From: Micromonospora chersina
GTDB lineage: Bacteria > Actinomycetota > Actinomycetes > Mycobacteriales > Micromonosporaceae
DNA length: 64,000 nucleotides
Direction of reading: 5' to 3'
NCBI RefSeq assembly: GCF_900091475.1
Contig: NZ_FMIB01000002.1
Location: 3,658,001-3,722,000, forward strand
Numbering within the stretch: position 1 is the first letter of the stretch; each line of letters starts with the position of its first letter. Positions 25,620 through 34,196 of the stretch are shown in pieces. A model generated the notes under the pieces. That model ran no database searches. It worked only from the letters and a program-made list of their open reading frames with translations, and was not told the DNA's origin. Made by a program: the position numbers and the translations under genes.

Positions 25620-27157
25620 TCGTCGCCCTCCTCGTCCCTGCCCTTCTTCCCGCCCTTGCCCTTCTTCCCGTCCTCGCCCTTCCGGTCGTCGTTCGGGGGC
25701 GGAGCCGGACGGCTGGTCTGCCCGGCGACCGTGAGGCTGCTGCGGCACGGTGTGTCGTTCAGCCGAAACTGGCCGGGCAGGGAGGTGGCCTCGCGGTAGG
25801 TGACCGCCACGGTGGCGGTGACGGCCCGCCGGGGCGGCAGGTCACCGATGCGCGCCTGTACCGTCTCGCCGCTCTGCCGCCACGTGCCGGGCGCACCCCG
25901 CACGAGGCGCTGCCGGTCGGGCAGGCTGAACACCAGCCGCGCCTCGTCGATCGGCACCGTACCGGTGTTGGTGACGGTCACCCGGCCGGTGGACCGCCCG
26001 TTCACGGCGCCGGCGACGGCGTACCGGACGTTGCACTCCGGCTGGCGTTGGCCGATGCCCGCGAGAGCGGCCGGGGTGCTGGGCCGGGCCGGATCGCCGT
26101 CGCCGGACGGGCCACCCCCGGACAGCGCGGCGGCCGCCCCGGCGGCCAGCAGCGTCACCGCGGCGGCCCCGGCGACGGCGACCCGCCGCCGTGCGGGAAG
26201 CCGCCGCCAGCGTGCGAGCGGCACCGCGACCAGCGGCACGGCGGCCAGATTCCGGCGGAGGGACGGCGTCCAGGCACGGGTGGGCGTCGGCTCGTCGTCG
26301 GTGGCGGCGCCGGAGCGCAGCAGGGTGGCCGGTGGCAGCCCGGCGACGGCGCCGAGGGCGGCGGCGGCTTCCGTGGCCGGTGGGCGGTCGCCCGGGTCCT
26401 TGGCCAGGCAGCGCCGGCACAGGTCACCGATCTCGGCGGGCACCTCCGCGAGGTCCGGCAGGGCCGCGGGTTCCCGGTACCGGTGAGCGGCGAGCATCTG
26501 CGTGGTGGTGGAGGCCCGCCACGGCAACCGGCCGGCCAGGGCCCGGTAGAGCAGCAGCCCCAGGGCGTACACGTCCGTGGCCGGCCGCACCGCCCCCTGC
26601 TCAAGCCGCTCGGGGGCCAGGTACGCCGGTGTGCCCAGCAGCCCTTCGGACAGCCCGTCCGGGTCCCCCGAGGTGGCCGAGATGCCGAAGTCGACGAGTT
26701 TGACGCCGGTGCCGGCCACCATCACGTTGGCGGGCTTGACGTCCCGGTGCACGATCCCGCGGCGGTGGGCGGCGGCCAGCGCGGCGGCGACCTGGGCGCA
26801 GATCAGCACCGCCACCCGCCAGGGCAGCGGACCGCCGCTGAGCAGCTGGGCCAGTGAGCGGCCCTCGACGACCTCCATGACCACGTACGGCACCGGCGGG
26901 CCGTCGCCGTCGGCCGCCTCCCCGTAGTCGTACACCTCGACGATGTTCGGATGCCGCAGCCGGGCGGCGGCGCGGGCCTCGGCGCGGATCCGGTGCAGCA
27001 GCTGGGGGTCGGCCGCCAGGTCCGGGGAGAGCAGCTTCACCGCCACGTCCCGCCCCAGCACCTCGTCGTGGGCACGCCAGACCACCGACATGCCGCCCGA
27101 CCCGAGCGGGTCCAGCAGCCGGTAGCGACCGTCCAGCATCGACCCGGCGTCCACCAC
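25616..27157 (-). CDS. Receptor-type Ser/Thr protein kinase (PknB-like)
   Basis: 513 aa. The kinase domain (~10-275) has Gly-loop GSGGMS (19-24), K41, HRDVKPAN with D139, DFG at 156-158, and APERL. A proline/threonine-rich linker and basic region precede one transmembrane helix (~336-355). The extracellular part (~375-490) is beta-rich (GRVTVTNTGTVPIDEARLVF, RIGDLPPRRAVTATVAVTY) and resembles a CBM2/DUF11-like Ig fold. The tail is an unusual Lys/Gly/Glu-rich stretch (~495-513). GTG 27157 starts it; ATG 27139 is possible. Ligand and targets are unknown. Confidence 0.9.
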   Translation of the reverse strand: MVDAGSMLDGRYRLLDPLGSGGMSVVWRAHDEVLGRDVAVKLLSPDLAADPQLLHRIRAEARAAARLRHPNIVEVYDYGEAADGDGPPVPYVVMEVVEGRSLAQLLSGGPLPWRVAVLICAQVAAALAAAHRRGIVHRDVKPANVMVAGTGVKLVDFGISATSGDPDGLSEGLLGTPAYLAPERLEQGAVRPATDVYALGLLLYRALAGRLPWRASTTTQMLAAHRYREPAALPDLAEVPAEIGDLCRRCLAKDPGDRPPATEAAAALGAVAGLPPATLLRSGAATDDEPTPTRAWTPSLRRNLAAVPLVAVPLARWRRLPARRRVAVAGAAAVTLLAAGAAAALSGGGPSGDGDPARPSTPAALAGIGQRQPECNVRYAVAGAVNGRSTGRVTVTNTGTVPIDEARLVFSLPDRQRLVRGAPGTWRQSGETVQARIGDLPPRRAVTATVAVTYREATSLPGQFRLNDTPCRSSLTVAGQTSRPAPPPNDDRKGEDGKKGKGGKKGRDEEGDD

Positions 27158-27204
27158 GGATCGGTGCCCCCACGCGCGGCGGGGGAAACATCGGGCGGCG
27201 GGGC

Positions 27205-27825
27205 TCAGCGGGCGGGCAGGGCCTGGGCGAGCTGCGTGGCCCCGGCGACGAGGAGGTCGTAGCCGCGTGCGCTCAGCTTGTCCTCGCGGCGCAGGTCGAT
27301 CAGATCCTCGGCGAACTCGCGCAGCGTCGCCCGCGCCTCCTCCGGCTCGCCGTCGGCGATCTTCTCCTCCACCTCCCGCAGCCGTTTCCGCAGCTCCTTG
27401 CCGTCGCGGGGACGAAGCTGCCGCTGCTCCACGAGCCCGTCCACCACGGCGCGCAGCCCGGCCGCAAGCGCCGCGGGATCAGCCGAGCGGCGTGAGGCCG
27501 GTGACGACGGGGACGGCGAGGCGGTGGGCGTCGGGGAGACCTCGTCGGTCACGGGCCCGGAGGGTTCGGAAGGGACGGACGGGGCGACCGCGACGGTGGC
27601 GCCGGTGACCGGAGCGGCGCCATCCTCACCGCCGATGAGGGCCAGCGCGAGCAGGGCGGCCACCAGCGCGAGGGCGGCTCCGCCCGACGCGAGCCACATC
27701 ACCCGGCTACCGTCGTCCGGCGCCCGATGTCGGCTGCCGGCCGGGCGGACCAGCGGCAGGACGCTGGTCGGCTGCGCCAGGTCACCGCTGCTCGGGTCGG
27801 AAGGAACGGACACGCGGGAAATCAT
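27205..27825 (-). CDS. Single-pass membrane protein, kinase-associated
   Basis: 206 aa. A cytoplasmic N-terminus (~40 residues) is followed by one transmembrane helix (VMWLASGGAALALVAALLALALIG, ~43-65), a Pro/Ser/Thr linker and a charged helical domain (~125-200) with LRPRDGKELRKRLREVEEK. That C-terminal helical region resembles those found at the extracellular ends of actinobacterial PknB-like kinases. It lies 47 bp upstream of the receptor kinase on the same strand, so it may be its partner or a kinase substrate. ATG 27825. Confidence 0.6.
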   Translation of the reverse strand: MISRVSVPSDPSSGDLAQPTSVLPLVRPAGSRHRAPDDGSRVMWLASGGAALALVAALLALALIGGEDGAAPVTGATVAVAPSVPSEPSGPVTDEVSPTPTASPSPSSPASRRSADPAALAAGLRAVVDGLVEQRQLRPRDGKELRKRLREVEEKIADGEPEEARATLREFAEDLIDLRREDKLSARGYDLLVAGATQLAQALPAR

Positions 27826-27864
27826 GCCAGCCGGTGGCCCGCTCCGGAGCCCGGAGCGGCCGGG

Positions 27865-30060
27865 TCAGGTGACCGGCTGGGTGTGCGCCGCCGCGACCTC
27901 GCCGGTGCGGCGCAGCTTCTGCCACTTGAGCCGGCCACCGCTCAGGGCGGTGATCACCGAGTGCAGCAGGACCAGGTACATGACCTGCCGGTAGACGAAC
28001 TGCTGGAGGGGCAGCGCCCACAACGGCCGCAGGGGTTCCCGGTCCAGCCGGAAGGCCAGGATGGCGGTGACGACCTGCACCACGAGGACGGCCAGCCAGG
28101 CCGCCACGGTCTCGTACCGGTCGAGGAAGAACAGCCCGTAGACGGCGAAGATGTCCACGACCGGGGCGAGCAGCGGCAGCAGCACGGAGAACAGGGCGAT
28201 GAACGGCAGCCCGCGGCGCCCGAACCGTCCCGACGGGCCCCGCTCCACCAGCGCCCTCCGGTGCCGCCAGAGCGCCTGCATGGTGCCGTAGCTCCACCGG
28301 TAGCGCTGCCGCCACAGCTCCGGCAGGGTGACCGGCGCCTCGGTACGGGCCACCGCGGTCTCCTCGTACACCACCCGCCAGCCGGCCCGGTGGATGCCCA
28401 TGGTGAGGTCGGTGTCCTCGGCCAGGGTGGCCCGGCTGAGGCCGCCGGCGGCGCGCACGGCCTCCCGGCGGAACGCGCCGAGCGCGCCCGGGATGGTCGG
28501 CATGCAGTGCAGCGTGTCGTAGAGCCGGCGGTCCAGGCTGAACCCGATGACGTACTCGATGTGCTGCCAGCGGCCCAGCAGCCGCCGCCGGTTGCCCACC
28601 TTGACGTTGCCGGCCACCGCCCCGACCCGGGGGTCGGCGAACGGCTGCACCAGGCGGTGGATCGCGTCGGGGTCGACCACCGTGTCGGCGTCGACCATCA
28701 CCAGCAGGTCGTGCCGGGCCAGCGCCACCCCGGCGTTGAGCGCGGCGGCCTTCCCGCCACCGGGCACCCGGGCCACCCGCACGTTCGGCAGCCCCAGCCG
28801 CTCGACCTCCTCGGCGGTGCCGTCGTCGGACTCGTCGTCCACCACCAGCACCTCGATACCGGGGTGGCTCCCGGTGGCCAGCGACCGCACGGCCGCCGCG
28901 ATCGTGGTCCGCTCGTTGTATGCCGGCACGATGATCGTCACGGGGTCGGTCACCACGCCACCCCAGGACCAGGTGGGCGCCCGGCGCCGGCGGGCGTGCG
29001 CGACGGCGTACCCGAACAGCAGCAGCGTGCGGGCCAGGGTGAGCAGTCCCACCACGATCAGCAGCAGCCACAGCAGCCGGATCGTCCCGTCTGCCGCCCG
29101 CACGCCCCAGACCAGCAGTGCCCCCCGCGCCCGGTCCAGGGCGTCCAGCCGGGCGGTGCCCGCCCCCGGCTGACCCAGGCCCTGCGAGACCGTCGTGAAG
29201 CGGTAGCCGCGGGCCTGCATCTCCGGGATGAACCGGTCCAGCGCCGCCACCGTCTGGGAGCGGTCGCCGCCGCTGTCGTGCATCAGCACGACGGCCCCCC
29301 GGTCGCCGTCGGGGGTGGCGTTCCGGACGATCGCCGGGACGCCAGGCCGCGCCCAGTCGCGGCTGTCGGTGTCGTTGAACACCGACACGTACCCCCACCG
29401 CCCGGTCTCCCGCACCACCGGCCAGCTCGCGTCATCGAGCGAGTCGACACCGCTGGAGTACGGCAGCCGGGCCAGCGAGGTGCTGACGCCGGTGAGGTGC
29501 GCGATGGCGGCCTGGGTCTGCGAGTACTCCAGCTTCCGCCGCCACGCCGGCAGGTCCGCCATCTGCGGATGGGTGAAGGTGTGGATGCCCAGCTCGTGCC
29601 CCTCGCGGGCCATCCGCTCGGCCAGCTCGGGGTGCCGCGCGACCTGCGAGCCCACCACGAAGAACGTCGCCGGCGCGTGGTGCCGGGCGAGCACGTCCAG
29701 CACCTGCGGCGTCCACTTCGGATCCGGACCGTCGTCGAAGGTCAGCGCTATCGTCTTCGGCGGCATCCGCCGGGCCTCCAGCCGGCCGTCCGGGAAGTCC
29801 ACCACGGTCCCGCCGTCGCGCACCGGCTTCGGCACCGTCGCCGTGCCGGCCGGCCCCTCGGCGCGGTGGTCGGGGGTGAACCGGGCGTTCGCGTAAGCGC
29901 CGATCGCCAGCAGGTTGAGCAGGATGAACGTGGCAACGGCCGCGAGCAGCCAGCGCCGGCGGTCGCGCCGCCGCTGCCGCCGTCCCCACGTGGTGAGGCC
30001 CGGTGGCGCGGGGACGTCGCCGGTCCCGTCCAGCCGTCGTCCGGCACGCCAGACGCCCAT
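27865..30060 (-). CDS. Polysaccharide deacetylase/GT2 glycosyltransferase fusion
   Basis: 731 aa. After a basic cytoplasmic end and a TM helix (~37-57), a NodB deacetylase domain (~100-290) has TFDDGPDP (D109/D110) and HTFTHP (H160/H164) for metal binding. A TM helix (~328-350) leads to a GT2 domain with VTIIVPAYNE (374-383), DAD (457-459), AEDTDL (548-553) and QRYRW (585-589), then several TM helices to the end. The QRYRW-type GT2 is typical of processive synthases of beta-linked polymers. The fusion suggests one enzyme both makes and de-N-acetylates a surface glycan. It starts in a TGATG overlap with the upstream small membrane protein gene. Confidence 0.9.
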   Translation of the reverse strand: MGVWRAGRRLDGTGDVPAPPGLTTWGRRQRRRDRRRWLLAAVATFILLNLLAIGAYANARFTPDHRAEGPAGTATVPKPVRDGGTVVDFPDGRLEARRMPPKTIALTFDDGPDPKWTPQVLDVLARHHAPATFFVVGSQVARHPELAERMAREGHELGIHTFTHPQMADLPAWRRKLEYSQTQAAIAHLTGVSTSLARLPYSSGVDSLDDASWPVVRETGRWGYVSVFNDTDSRDWARPGVPAIVRNATPDGDRGAVVLMHDSGGDRSQTVAALDRFIPEMQARGYRFTTVSQGLGQPGAGTARLDALDRARGALLVWGVRAADGTIRLLWLLLIVVGLLTLARTLLLFGYAVAHARRRRAPTWSWGGVVTDPVTIIVPAYNERTTIAAAVRSLATGSHPGIEVLVVDDESDDGTAEEVERLGLPNVRVARVPGGGKAAALNAGVALARHDLLVMVDADTVVDPDAIHRLVQPFADPRVGAVAGNVKVGNRRRLLGRWQHIEYVIGFSLDRRLYDTLHCMPTIPGALGAFRREAVRAAGGLSRATLAEDTDLTMGIHRAGWRVVYEETAVARTEAPVTLPELWRQRYRWSYGTMQALWRHRRALVERGPSGRFGRRGLPFIALFSVLLPLLAPVVDIFAVYGLFFLDRYETVAAWLAVLVVQVVTAILAFRLDREPLRPLWALPLQQFVYRQVMYLVLLHSVITALSGGRLKWQKLRRTGEVAAAHTQPVT

Positions 30061-30377
30061 CAGGTGCCGAACTCGAACACGTCCAGGCCCTGGAGCAGCC
30101 AGAACGCCGCCAGCAGCACAAGCAGGACCGCGACCAGCGCGTACACGGCACGGCGCAGCCGCCGCCCCCGGCGGCCCGAGCCGTCCACGAAGATCGCGCC
30201 GGTGACGTCCGGCGGCTGGAACATCATCGTGGCCGGTTCCATCGGCTCCGCGTGCCGGGCCCCGGTCACCGGGGAGGCGATGCCTCGCGCGACGGGACCG
30301 GGTAGCCCGGACACCGGCGGTTCACGGGTGACCCGGGCCGTCGCCACGGCCCGGGGCGCGGCCCGGCCGCCCCTCAT
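30060..30377 (-). CDS. Small membrane protein coupled to deacetylase/GT2 gene
   Basis: 105 aa. A disordered N-terminus rich in Ala/Pro/Arg leads to a single C-terminal transmembrane helix (AVYALVAVLLVLLAAFWLLQ, ~80-99). ATG 30377 is preferred over ATG 30242 because AGGACGG lies upstream, but both are open. The stop overlaps the next start (TGATG), indicating co-translation. It may be an accessory subunit of the glycan synthase. No known family. Confidence 0.6.
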   Translation of the reverse strand: MRGGRAAPRAVATARVTREPPVSGLPGPVARGIASPVTGARHAEPMEPATMMFQPPDVTGAIFVDGSGRRGRRLRRAVYALVAVLLVLLAAFWLLQGLDVFEFGT

Positions 30378-30626
30378 CGGAATCCGTCCTATGTGACGCT
30401 CGTTCAGCTCCTTCACCTGGGGAGCAATACCCCGGCTGCCGGTCCGAACCACCTCCGCCGACGTGGCGGTTCTGTGCCACCGCTCAGCCGACCGGCAATT
30501 CGGTTGGCGGACGACGGGCGGCGGGCTAGCCTCGCGCCAGTTCGCTCCGATCTCCCGAAGAAGGTGTCTTGATGCCCGTGTCGCGCCGCACCGACCAGCC
30601 GCTCGTGCCGACACCTCTCACTGGGA

Positions 30627-31382
30627 GTGACCGCTTTGGATCTGCCACGTAGCTTCACCATCCGCGAGGGCGACCTCCGGATCCTCAACCCGTTCGACGA
30701 CGCCAAGCTCGCCACCCTGGGCCGGGCGATCAAGCTCCGGCCCGGCGCGTCGATCCTCGACCTGTGCAGCGGCAAGGGCGAGCTGCTCTGCACCTGGGCC
30801 CGGGACCACGGCGTCACGGGCACCGGGGTGGACATCAGCACCGCCTTCACCGCCGCCGCCCGGGAGCGCGCCGCCGAACTGGGCGTCGCCGACCGGGTGC
30901 GGTTCGTGCACGACGACGCCGCGACCTACGTACCGGAGCAGCGGGTCGACCTGGCCGCCTGCGTCGGGGCGACCTGGATCGGCGGGGGTGTCCCCGGCAC
31001 CCTGGAGATCCTGGAGCGCGGCCTGCGCCCCGGCGGGATGGCCCTGGTGGGCGAGCCGTACTGGCGGCTCGACCCGCCCGACGAGGAGACCGTGGCGGGC
31101 TGCCACGCCCGCTCCCGGGACGAGTTCCAGGACCTGCCCGGGCTGGTCGGGCTCTTCGGCGAGTGCGGCTGGGACCTGGTCGAGATGGTCCTCGCCGACC
31201 AGGACAGCTGGGACCGGTACGCCGCCGCGCACTGGCTCAACCTGCGCCGCTGGCTGGACGCGAACCCCGACGACGAGTTGGCGGGCGAGCTGCGCCGGGA
31301 ACTGACCGAGGACCCGCTGCGGCACGTGCGCTATCGACGGGAGCACCTGGGCTGGGGCGTCTTCGCCCTGCTCCGCCGCTGA
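30627..31382 (+). CDS. Class I SAM-dependent methyltransferase
   Basis: 251 aa. SAM-binding motif I is ILDLCSGKGELL (~residues 43-54) and motif II is GTGVDIS (~65-71). DDAATYVPEQ and LAACVGATWIGGG fit motifs III/IV, and the later ERGLRPGGMALVGEPYWR is typical. GTG 30627 follows GGGA only weakly. Small-molecule methyltransferases with LCSGKGE resemble those acting on thiols or metalloids, but I cannot assign a substrate. A terminator hairpin follows. Confidence 0.82.
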   Translation: MTALDLPRSFTIREGDLRILNPFDDAKLATLGRAIKLRPGASILDLCSGKGELLCTWARDHGVTGTGVDISTAFTAAARERAAELGVADRVRFVHDDAATYVPEQRVDLAACVGATWIGGGVPGTLEILERGLRPGGMALVGEPYWRLDPPDEETVAGCHARSRDEFQDLPGLVGLFGECGWDLVEMVLADQDSWDRYAAAHWLNLRRWLDANPDDELAGELRRELTEDPLRHVRYRREHLGWGVFALLRR

Positions 31383-31390
31383 CGCGCCGG

Positions 31391-31421
31391 ACCGGCTCCC
31401 GACCACCGGTCGGGAGCCGGT
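31391..31421 (+). terminator. Terminator hairpin after the methyltransferase gene
   Basis: ACCGGCTCCCGACC (31391-31404) pairs perfectly with GGTCGGGAGCCGGT (31408-31421) around an ACC loop, 9 nt after the stop. 14 bp of stem, no U-tract. Confidence 0.8.
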
Positions 31422-31464
31422 CCCGGTCGGCTTAGCGGACGGCTACGCAGGGTAAAGCCAGATC

Positions 31465-31890
31465 ATGGGACAGCTGCGAACCTCGCCGCCACCGCCGCAG
31501 GCCGCCGAGCTGGAGCAGTGGGTGCTCAGCACGGCCGAGGAACTGCGGGAGCTGCGGGCCTCGCTGCGCGACGCGCTGACCGGGCACGGCCTGGTCCAGG
31601 GCGAGGACCTCGACGAGGTGCCCCACCTCGTGGTGCTCGTCGCCACCGAACTGGCGACGAACGCGCTGCGGCACGGCCGGCCGCCGACGATCGTCACCCT
31701 GCTCGCGACCGACGACTGCTTCCTGCTCGACGTGGCGGACCACGACCTCGGCACCGTCCCCGGGCTGGGCGACATCCACCCGCTCGACTCGGGCGGCCGC
31801 GGGCTGATGCTGGCCGAGTCGGTCTCGCTGGCCGTCGGCTGGTACGCCACCGACGTGACCAAGAACATCTGGGCCTCGTTCCCCCGCTGA
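31465..31890 (+). CDS. RsbW/SpoIIAB-like ATP-binding protein
   Basis: 141 aa with a GHKL ATPase fold. The N box is VATELATNALRHG (~residues 59-71), and GGRGLMLAESVS (~111-122) supplies the G2-like lid. Such single-domain HATPases in actinomycetes are anti-sigma factors or partners of PP2C phosphatases in stress signalling. No sigma gene or anti-anti-sigma gene is adjacent. The family partner is unknown. Confidence 0.85.
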   Translation: MGQLRTSPPPPQAAELEQWVLSTAEELRELRASLRDALTGHGLVQGEDLDEVPHLVVLVATELATNALRHGRPPTIVTLLATDDCFLLDVADHDLGTVPGLGDIHPLDSGGRGLMLAESVSLAVGWYATDVTKNIWASFPR

Positions 31891-32065
31891 GCCGTTCAAG
31901 AATTGCGTAACAAATTGTTCTCCACGTAATGTGACCTGCTTTACACCGTCCGCAGTGGACGGCTCGTATGGTCCTTTCCGAACCGCCCGGGAGAAGACCC
32001 TTCCGCCGGTTGTCCCGAGAAACCGCGGGAGATCCCCGCGACTATTCGAGAAGGACCCGAAAAAG

Positions 32066-32467
32066 ATGCGCAAGCTCACCCGATCCCTCGTCCTGGCCAG
32101 CGTCGCCGGGGCCGTGCTGGCCCCGTCCACCGCACACGCGGCATCCCCCGAGCCCACCACCGCGCTGCTCGGCACGTACGGCTTCGGCCGCGCCGCCGTC
32201 ATCGGTGAGGCCGGGCGGAACGCCGGCACCTGGGAGTCGTTCTCGGTGCGGTCGGGCTTCGCCGGCGACGACCTGATCATCACCTACCGGCCCCGCACCA
32301 CGGCCTACCCGGCGGAGAAGCAGGTCTACACCGCCGCCTTCGACCAGGTGGCCGACGCCCAGGCCGAATGCCGGCAGGTCGGCGCCGACGGCGTGGCGCA
32401 CGGGGTCTGGGTGTCGTTCCGCTGCCGGACCGGCTTCGCCCCGAGCTACACCCTGTTCGTGCGCTGA
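32066..32467 (+). CDS. Small secreted hypothetical protein
   Basis: 133 aa. The signal peptide MRKLTRSLVLASVAGAVLAP ends near AHAA (residue ~27). The mature ~105 residues have two cysteines (AECRQV, SFRCRTG), probably a disulfide, and beta-like stretches (ALLGTYGFGRAAVIG, DLIITYRP). No domain was recognised. The 175-bp upstream region is AT-richer than average. A strong terminator follows. Confidence 0.7.
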   Translation: MRKLTRSLVLASVAGAVLAPSTAHAASPEPTTALLGTYGFGRAAVIGEAGRNAGTWESFSVRSGFAGDDLIITYRPRTTAYPAEKQVYTAAFDQVADAQAECRQVGADGVAHGVWVSFRCRTGFAPSYTLFVR

Positions 32468-32532
32468 CGCCTCCGGCGTCTATTCCGCCTTCATTTCGCC
32501 CCCTGCCGAATGCGGCCGGGACATCAAGTGTG

Positions 32533-32567
32533 AAAAGCGTCGCCGGCCCGCCGCCGGCGACGCTTTT
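32533..32567. terminator. Bidirectional terminator with U-tracts
   Basis: AAAAGCGTCGCCGG (32533-32546) and CCGGCGACGCTTTT (32554-32567) form a 14-bp stem. The U-tract is on each strand's 3' side, so it can stop transcription both from the secreted-protein gene and from the convergent aldo/keto reductase. Confidence 0.9.
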
Positions 32568-32577
32568 CGCGCACCGC

Positions 32578-33558
32578 CTACTGGAAGCCGGCGACCGGGT
32601 GCGGGACGTAGGGCGCCTCCAGGGCGGCCACCTCCTCGTCGGTCAACTCCAACTCCAGCGCGGCCACCGCGTCGGTCAGGTGGTGCGGCTTCGTGGCGCC
32701 CACGATCGGGGCGGTGACCGCCGGGTTGTGGGCCACCCAGGCCAGCGCCACCTGCGCCCGGGGCACGTTGCGCTCCGCCGCGATCCGGGCCACCGCGTCC
32801 ACCACCGCCCGGTCGTTCTCCTCGGTACGCGCGTACAGCGCCCGGCCGAACTCGTCGGTCTCCGCCCGCGCGGTGCGCTCCCCCCAGTCCCGGGTCAGCC
32901 GGCCCCGGGCCAGCGGGCTCCACGGGATCACCGCGACGCCCTGGTCGAGGCAGAGCGGCAGCATCTCCCGCTCCTCCTCCCGGTAGAGCAGGTTGTAGTG
33001 GTTCTGCATCGAGACGAACCGGGTCCAGCCGTGCCGCTCGGCGGCCCAGAGCGCCTTGGCGAACTGCCACGCGTACATGGAGGAGGCACCGAGGTAGCGG
33101 ACCTTGCCGGCCCGGACCAGGTCGTGCAGCGCCTCCAGGGTCTCCTCGATCGGGGTGCCCGGGTCGAACCGGTGGATCTGATAGAGGTCGACGTAGTCGG
33201 TGCCCAGCCGGCGCAGGCTCGCGTCGATCTCGCTCATGATGTGCTTGCGGGACAGCCCGCCCCGGTTCGGCCCGGGGCCCATCCGGCCGTGCACCTTGGT
33301 GGCGATCACCACGTCGTCGCGGCGGGCGAAGTCCTTCAGCGCCCGGCCGACGATCTCCTCGCTGGTGCCGTCGGAGTAGACGTTGGCGGTGTCGAAGAAG
33401 GTGACCCCCAGTTCCAGCGCCTGCTGGATGAAGGGGCGGCTCTCCTGCTCCGGCAGGGACCAGGGGTGGCCGCCGCGACTCGGCTCGCCGTAGCTCATGC
33501 AGCCCAGGCAGAGCCGGGACACCTCCAGGCCGGTGGATCCGAACTTCACGTACTCCAT
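32578..33558 (-). CDS. Aldo/keto reductase
   Basis: 326 aa TIM-barrel oxidoreductase. The catalytic tetrad is D56 and Y61 (FFDTANVYSDG), K88 (IATKVHG) and H129 (LYQIHRFD). SPLARGRLTR and VGATKPHHLTDA are the typical NADPH-binding segments. It resembles AKR families 11-14 (YhdN/Tas-like) that reduce a range of aldehydes and ketones with NADPH. It is a single gene bounded by a terminator. Confidence 0.93.
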   Translation of the reverse strand: MEYVKFGSTGLEVSRLCLGCMSYGEPSRGGHPWSLPEQESRPFIQQALELGVTFFDTANVYSDGTSEEIVGRALKDFARRDDVVIATKVHGRMGPGPNRGGLSRKHIMSEIDASLRRLGTDYVDLYQIHRFDPGTPIEETLEALHDLVRAGKVRYLGASSMYAWQFAKALWAAERHGWTRFVSMQNHYNLLYREEEREMLPLCLDQGVAVIPWSPLARGRLTRDWGERTARAETDEFGRALYARTEENDRAVVDAVARIAAERNVPRAQVALAWVAHNPAVTAPIVGATKPHHLTDAVAALELELTDEEVAALEAPYVPHPVAGFQ

Positions 33559-33600
33559 GGGCCCATCTCACCACCGGCCGGCGCGCGGCGCAGGCACCGC

Positions 33601-34116
33601 TCAGTCACCGTCGTCGTCGCCGTGCCCGGCGGTCGCCGCCGGGGTGTCGCCCCAGACGGCCTTCGCCCCGGAGTCGCCCACGCGGTAGACCTGCACGAGG
33701 TTCGCCGCCGCGACGGCCACGGCCAGCACCGCGACCACCACGCCGACCCCGCCACGGCCGGGGGTACGCGGGCCTTCCGTGCCGCCCTCGGCCGGCCCGG
33801 GGGACCGGCGGTGCAGCCAGACCAGCGCGACCGCGGCGACCAGCAGCGGCAGCGCGAACCAGATCAGGGTGTCCCCCAGCTCGGCGTGCCGGCCCGGGTC
33901 ACCGACCCGGCGCTCCAGGCCCTCGCCGCTCTCGGTGGCGAGCGGGACGGCGGCGGTGGCCAGCGCGGCGATCAGCACGACGAGCACACCGAAGCGGCCC
34001 CTCCAGGACGGGCGGACGGCCAGCGCGACCACGCCCAGCGCGGCCAGCGGCAGGAGGACCACGACGGCGTGCACCACGAGCGGGTGCACCGGCAGTCCGT
34101 TGACGGTGTCGGGCAC
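33601..34116 (-). CDS. DUF2231-family membrane protein
   Basis: 171 aa with four hydrophobic helices. The opening VNGLPVHPLVVHAVVVLLPL is the DUF2231 signature (GxPxHPxxVH). GTG 34116 has GAGGAG five bases upstream and is preferred over an in-frame ATG at 34146. A hydrophilic loop rich in Gly/Pro/Glu lies between TM3 and TM4 (SPGPAEGGTEGPRTPGRGG). The function is unknown; some members bind haem. It precedes the two-component genes but in a separate unit. Confidence 0.82.
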   Translation of the reverse strand: MPDTVNGLPVHPLVVHAVVVLLPLAALGVVALAVRPSWRGRFGVLVVLIAALATAAVPLATESGEGLERRVGDPGRHAELGDTLIWFALPLLVAAVALVWLHRRSPGPAEGGTEGPRTPGRGGVGVVVAVLAVAVAAANLVQVYRVGDSGAKAVWGDTPAATAGHGDDDGD

Positions 34117-34196
34117 GATCTCTCCTCGACGATCGGGGGCGTTCACTGTCCGGCCCCACAGTGCCCAGCGTTTCTTGGGAAGTTCTTGCGGCGGGT

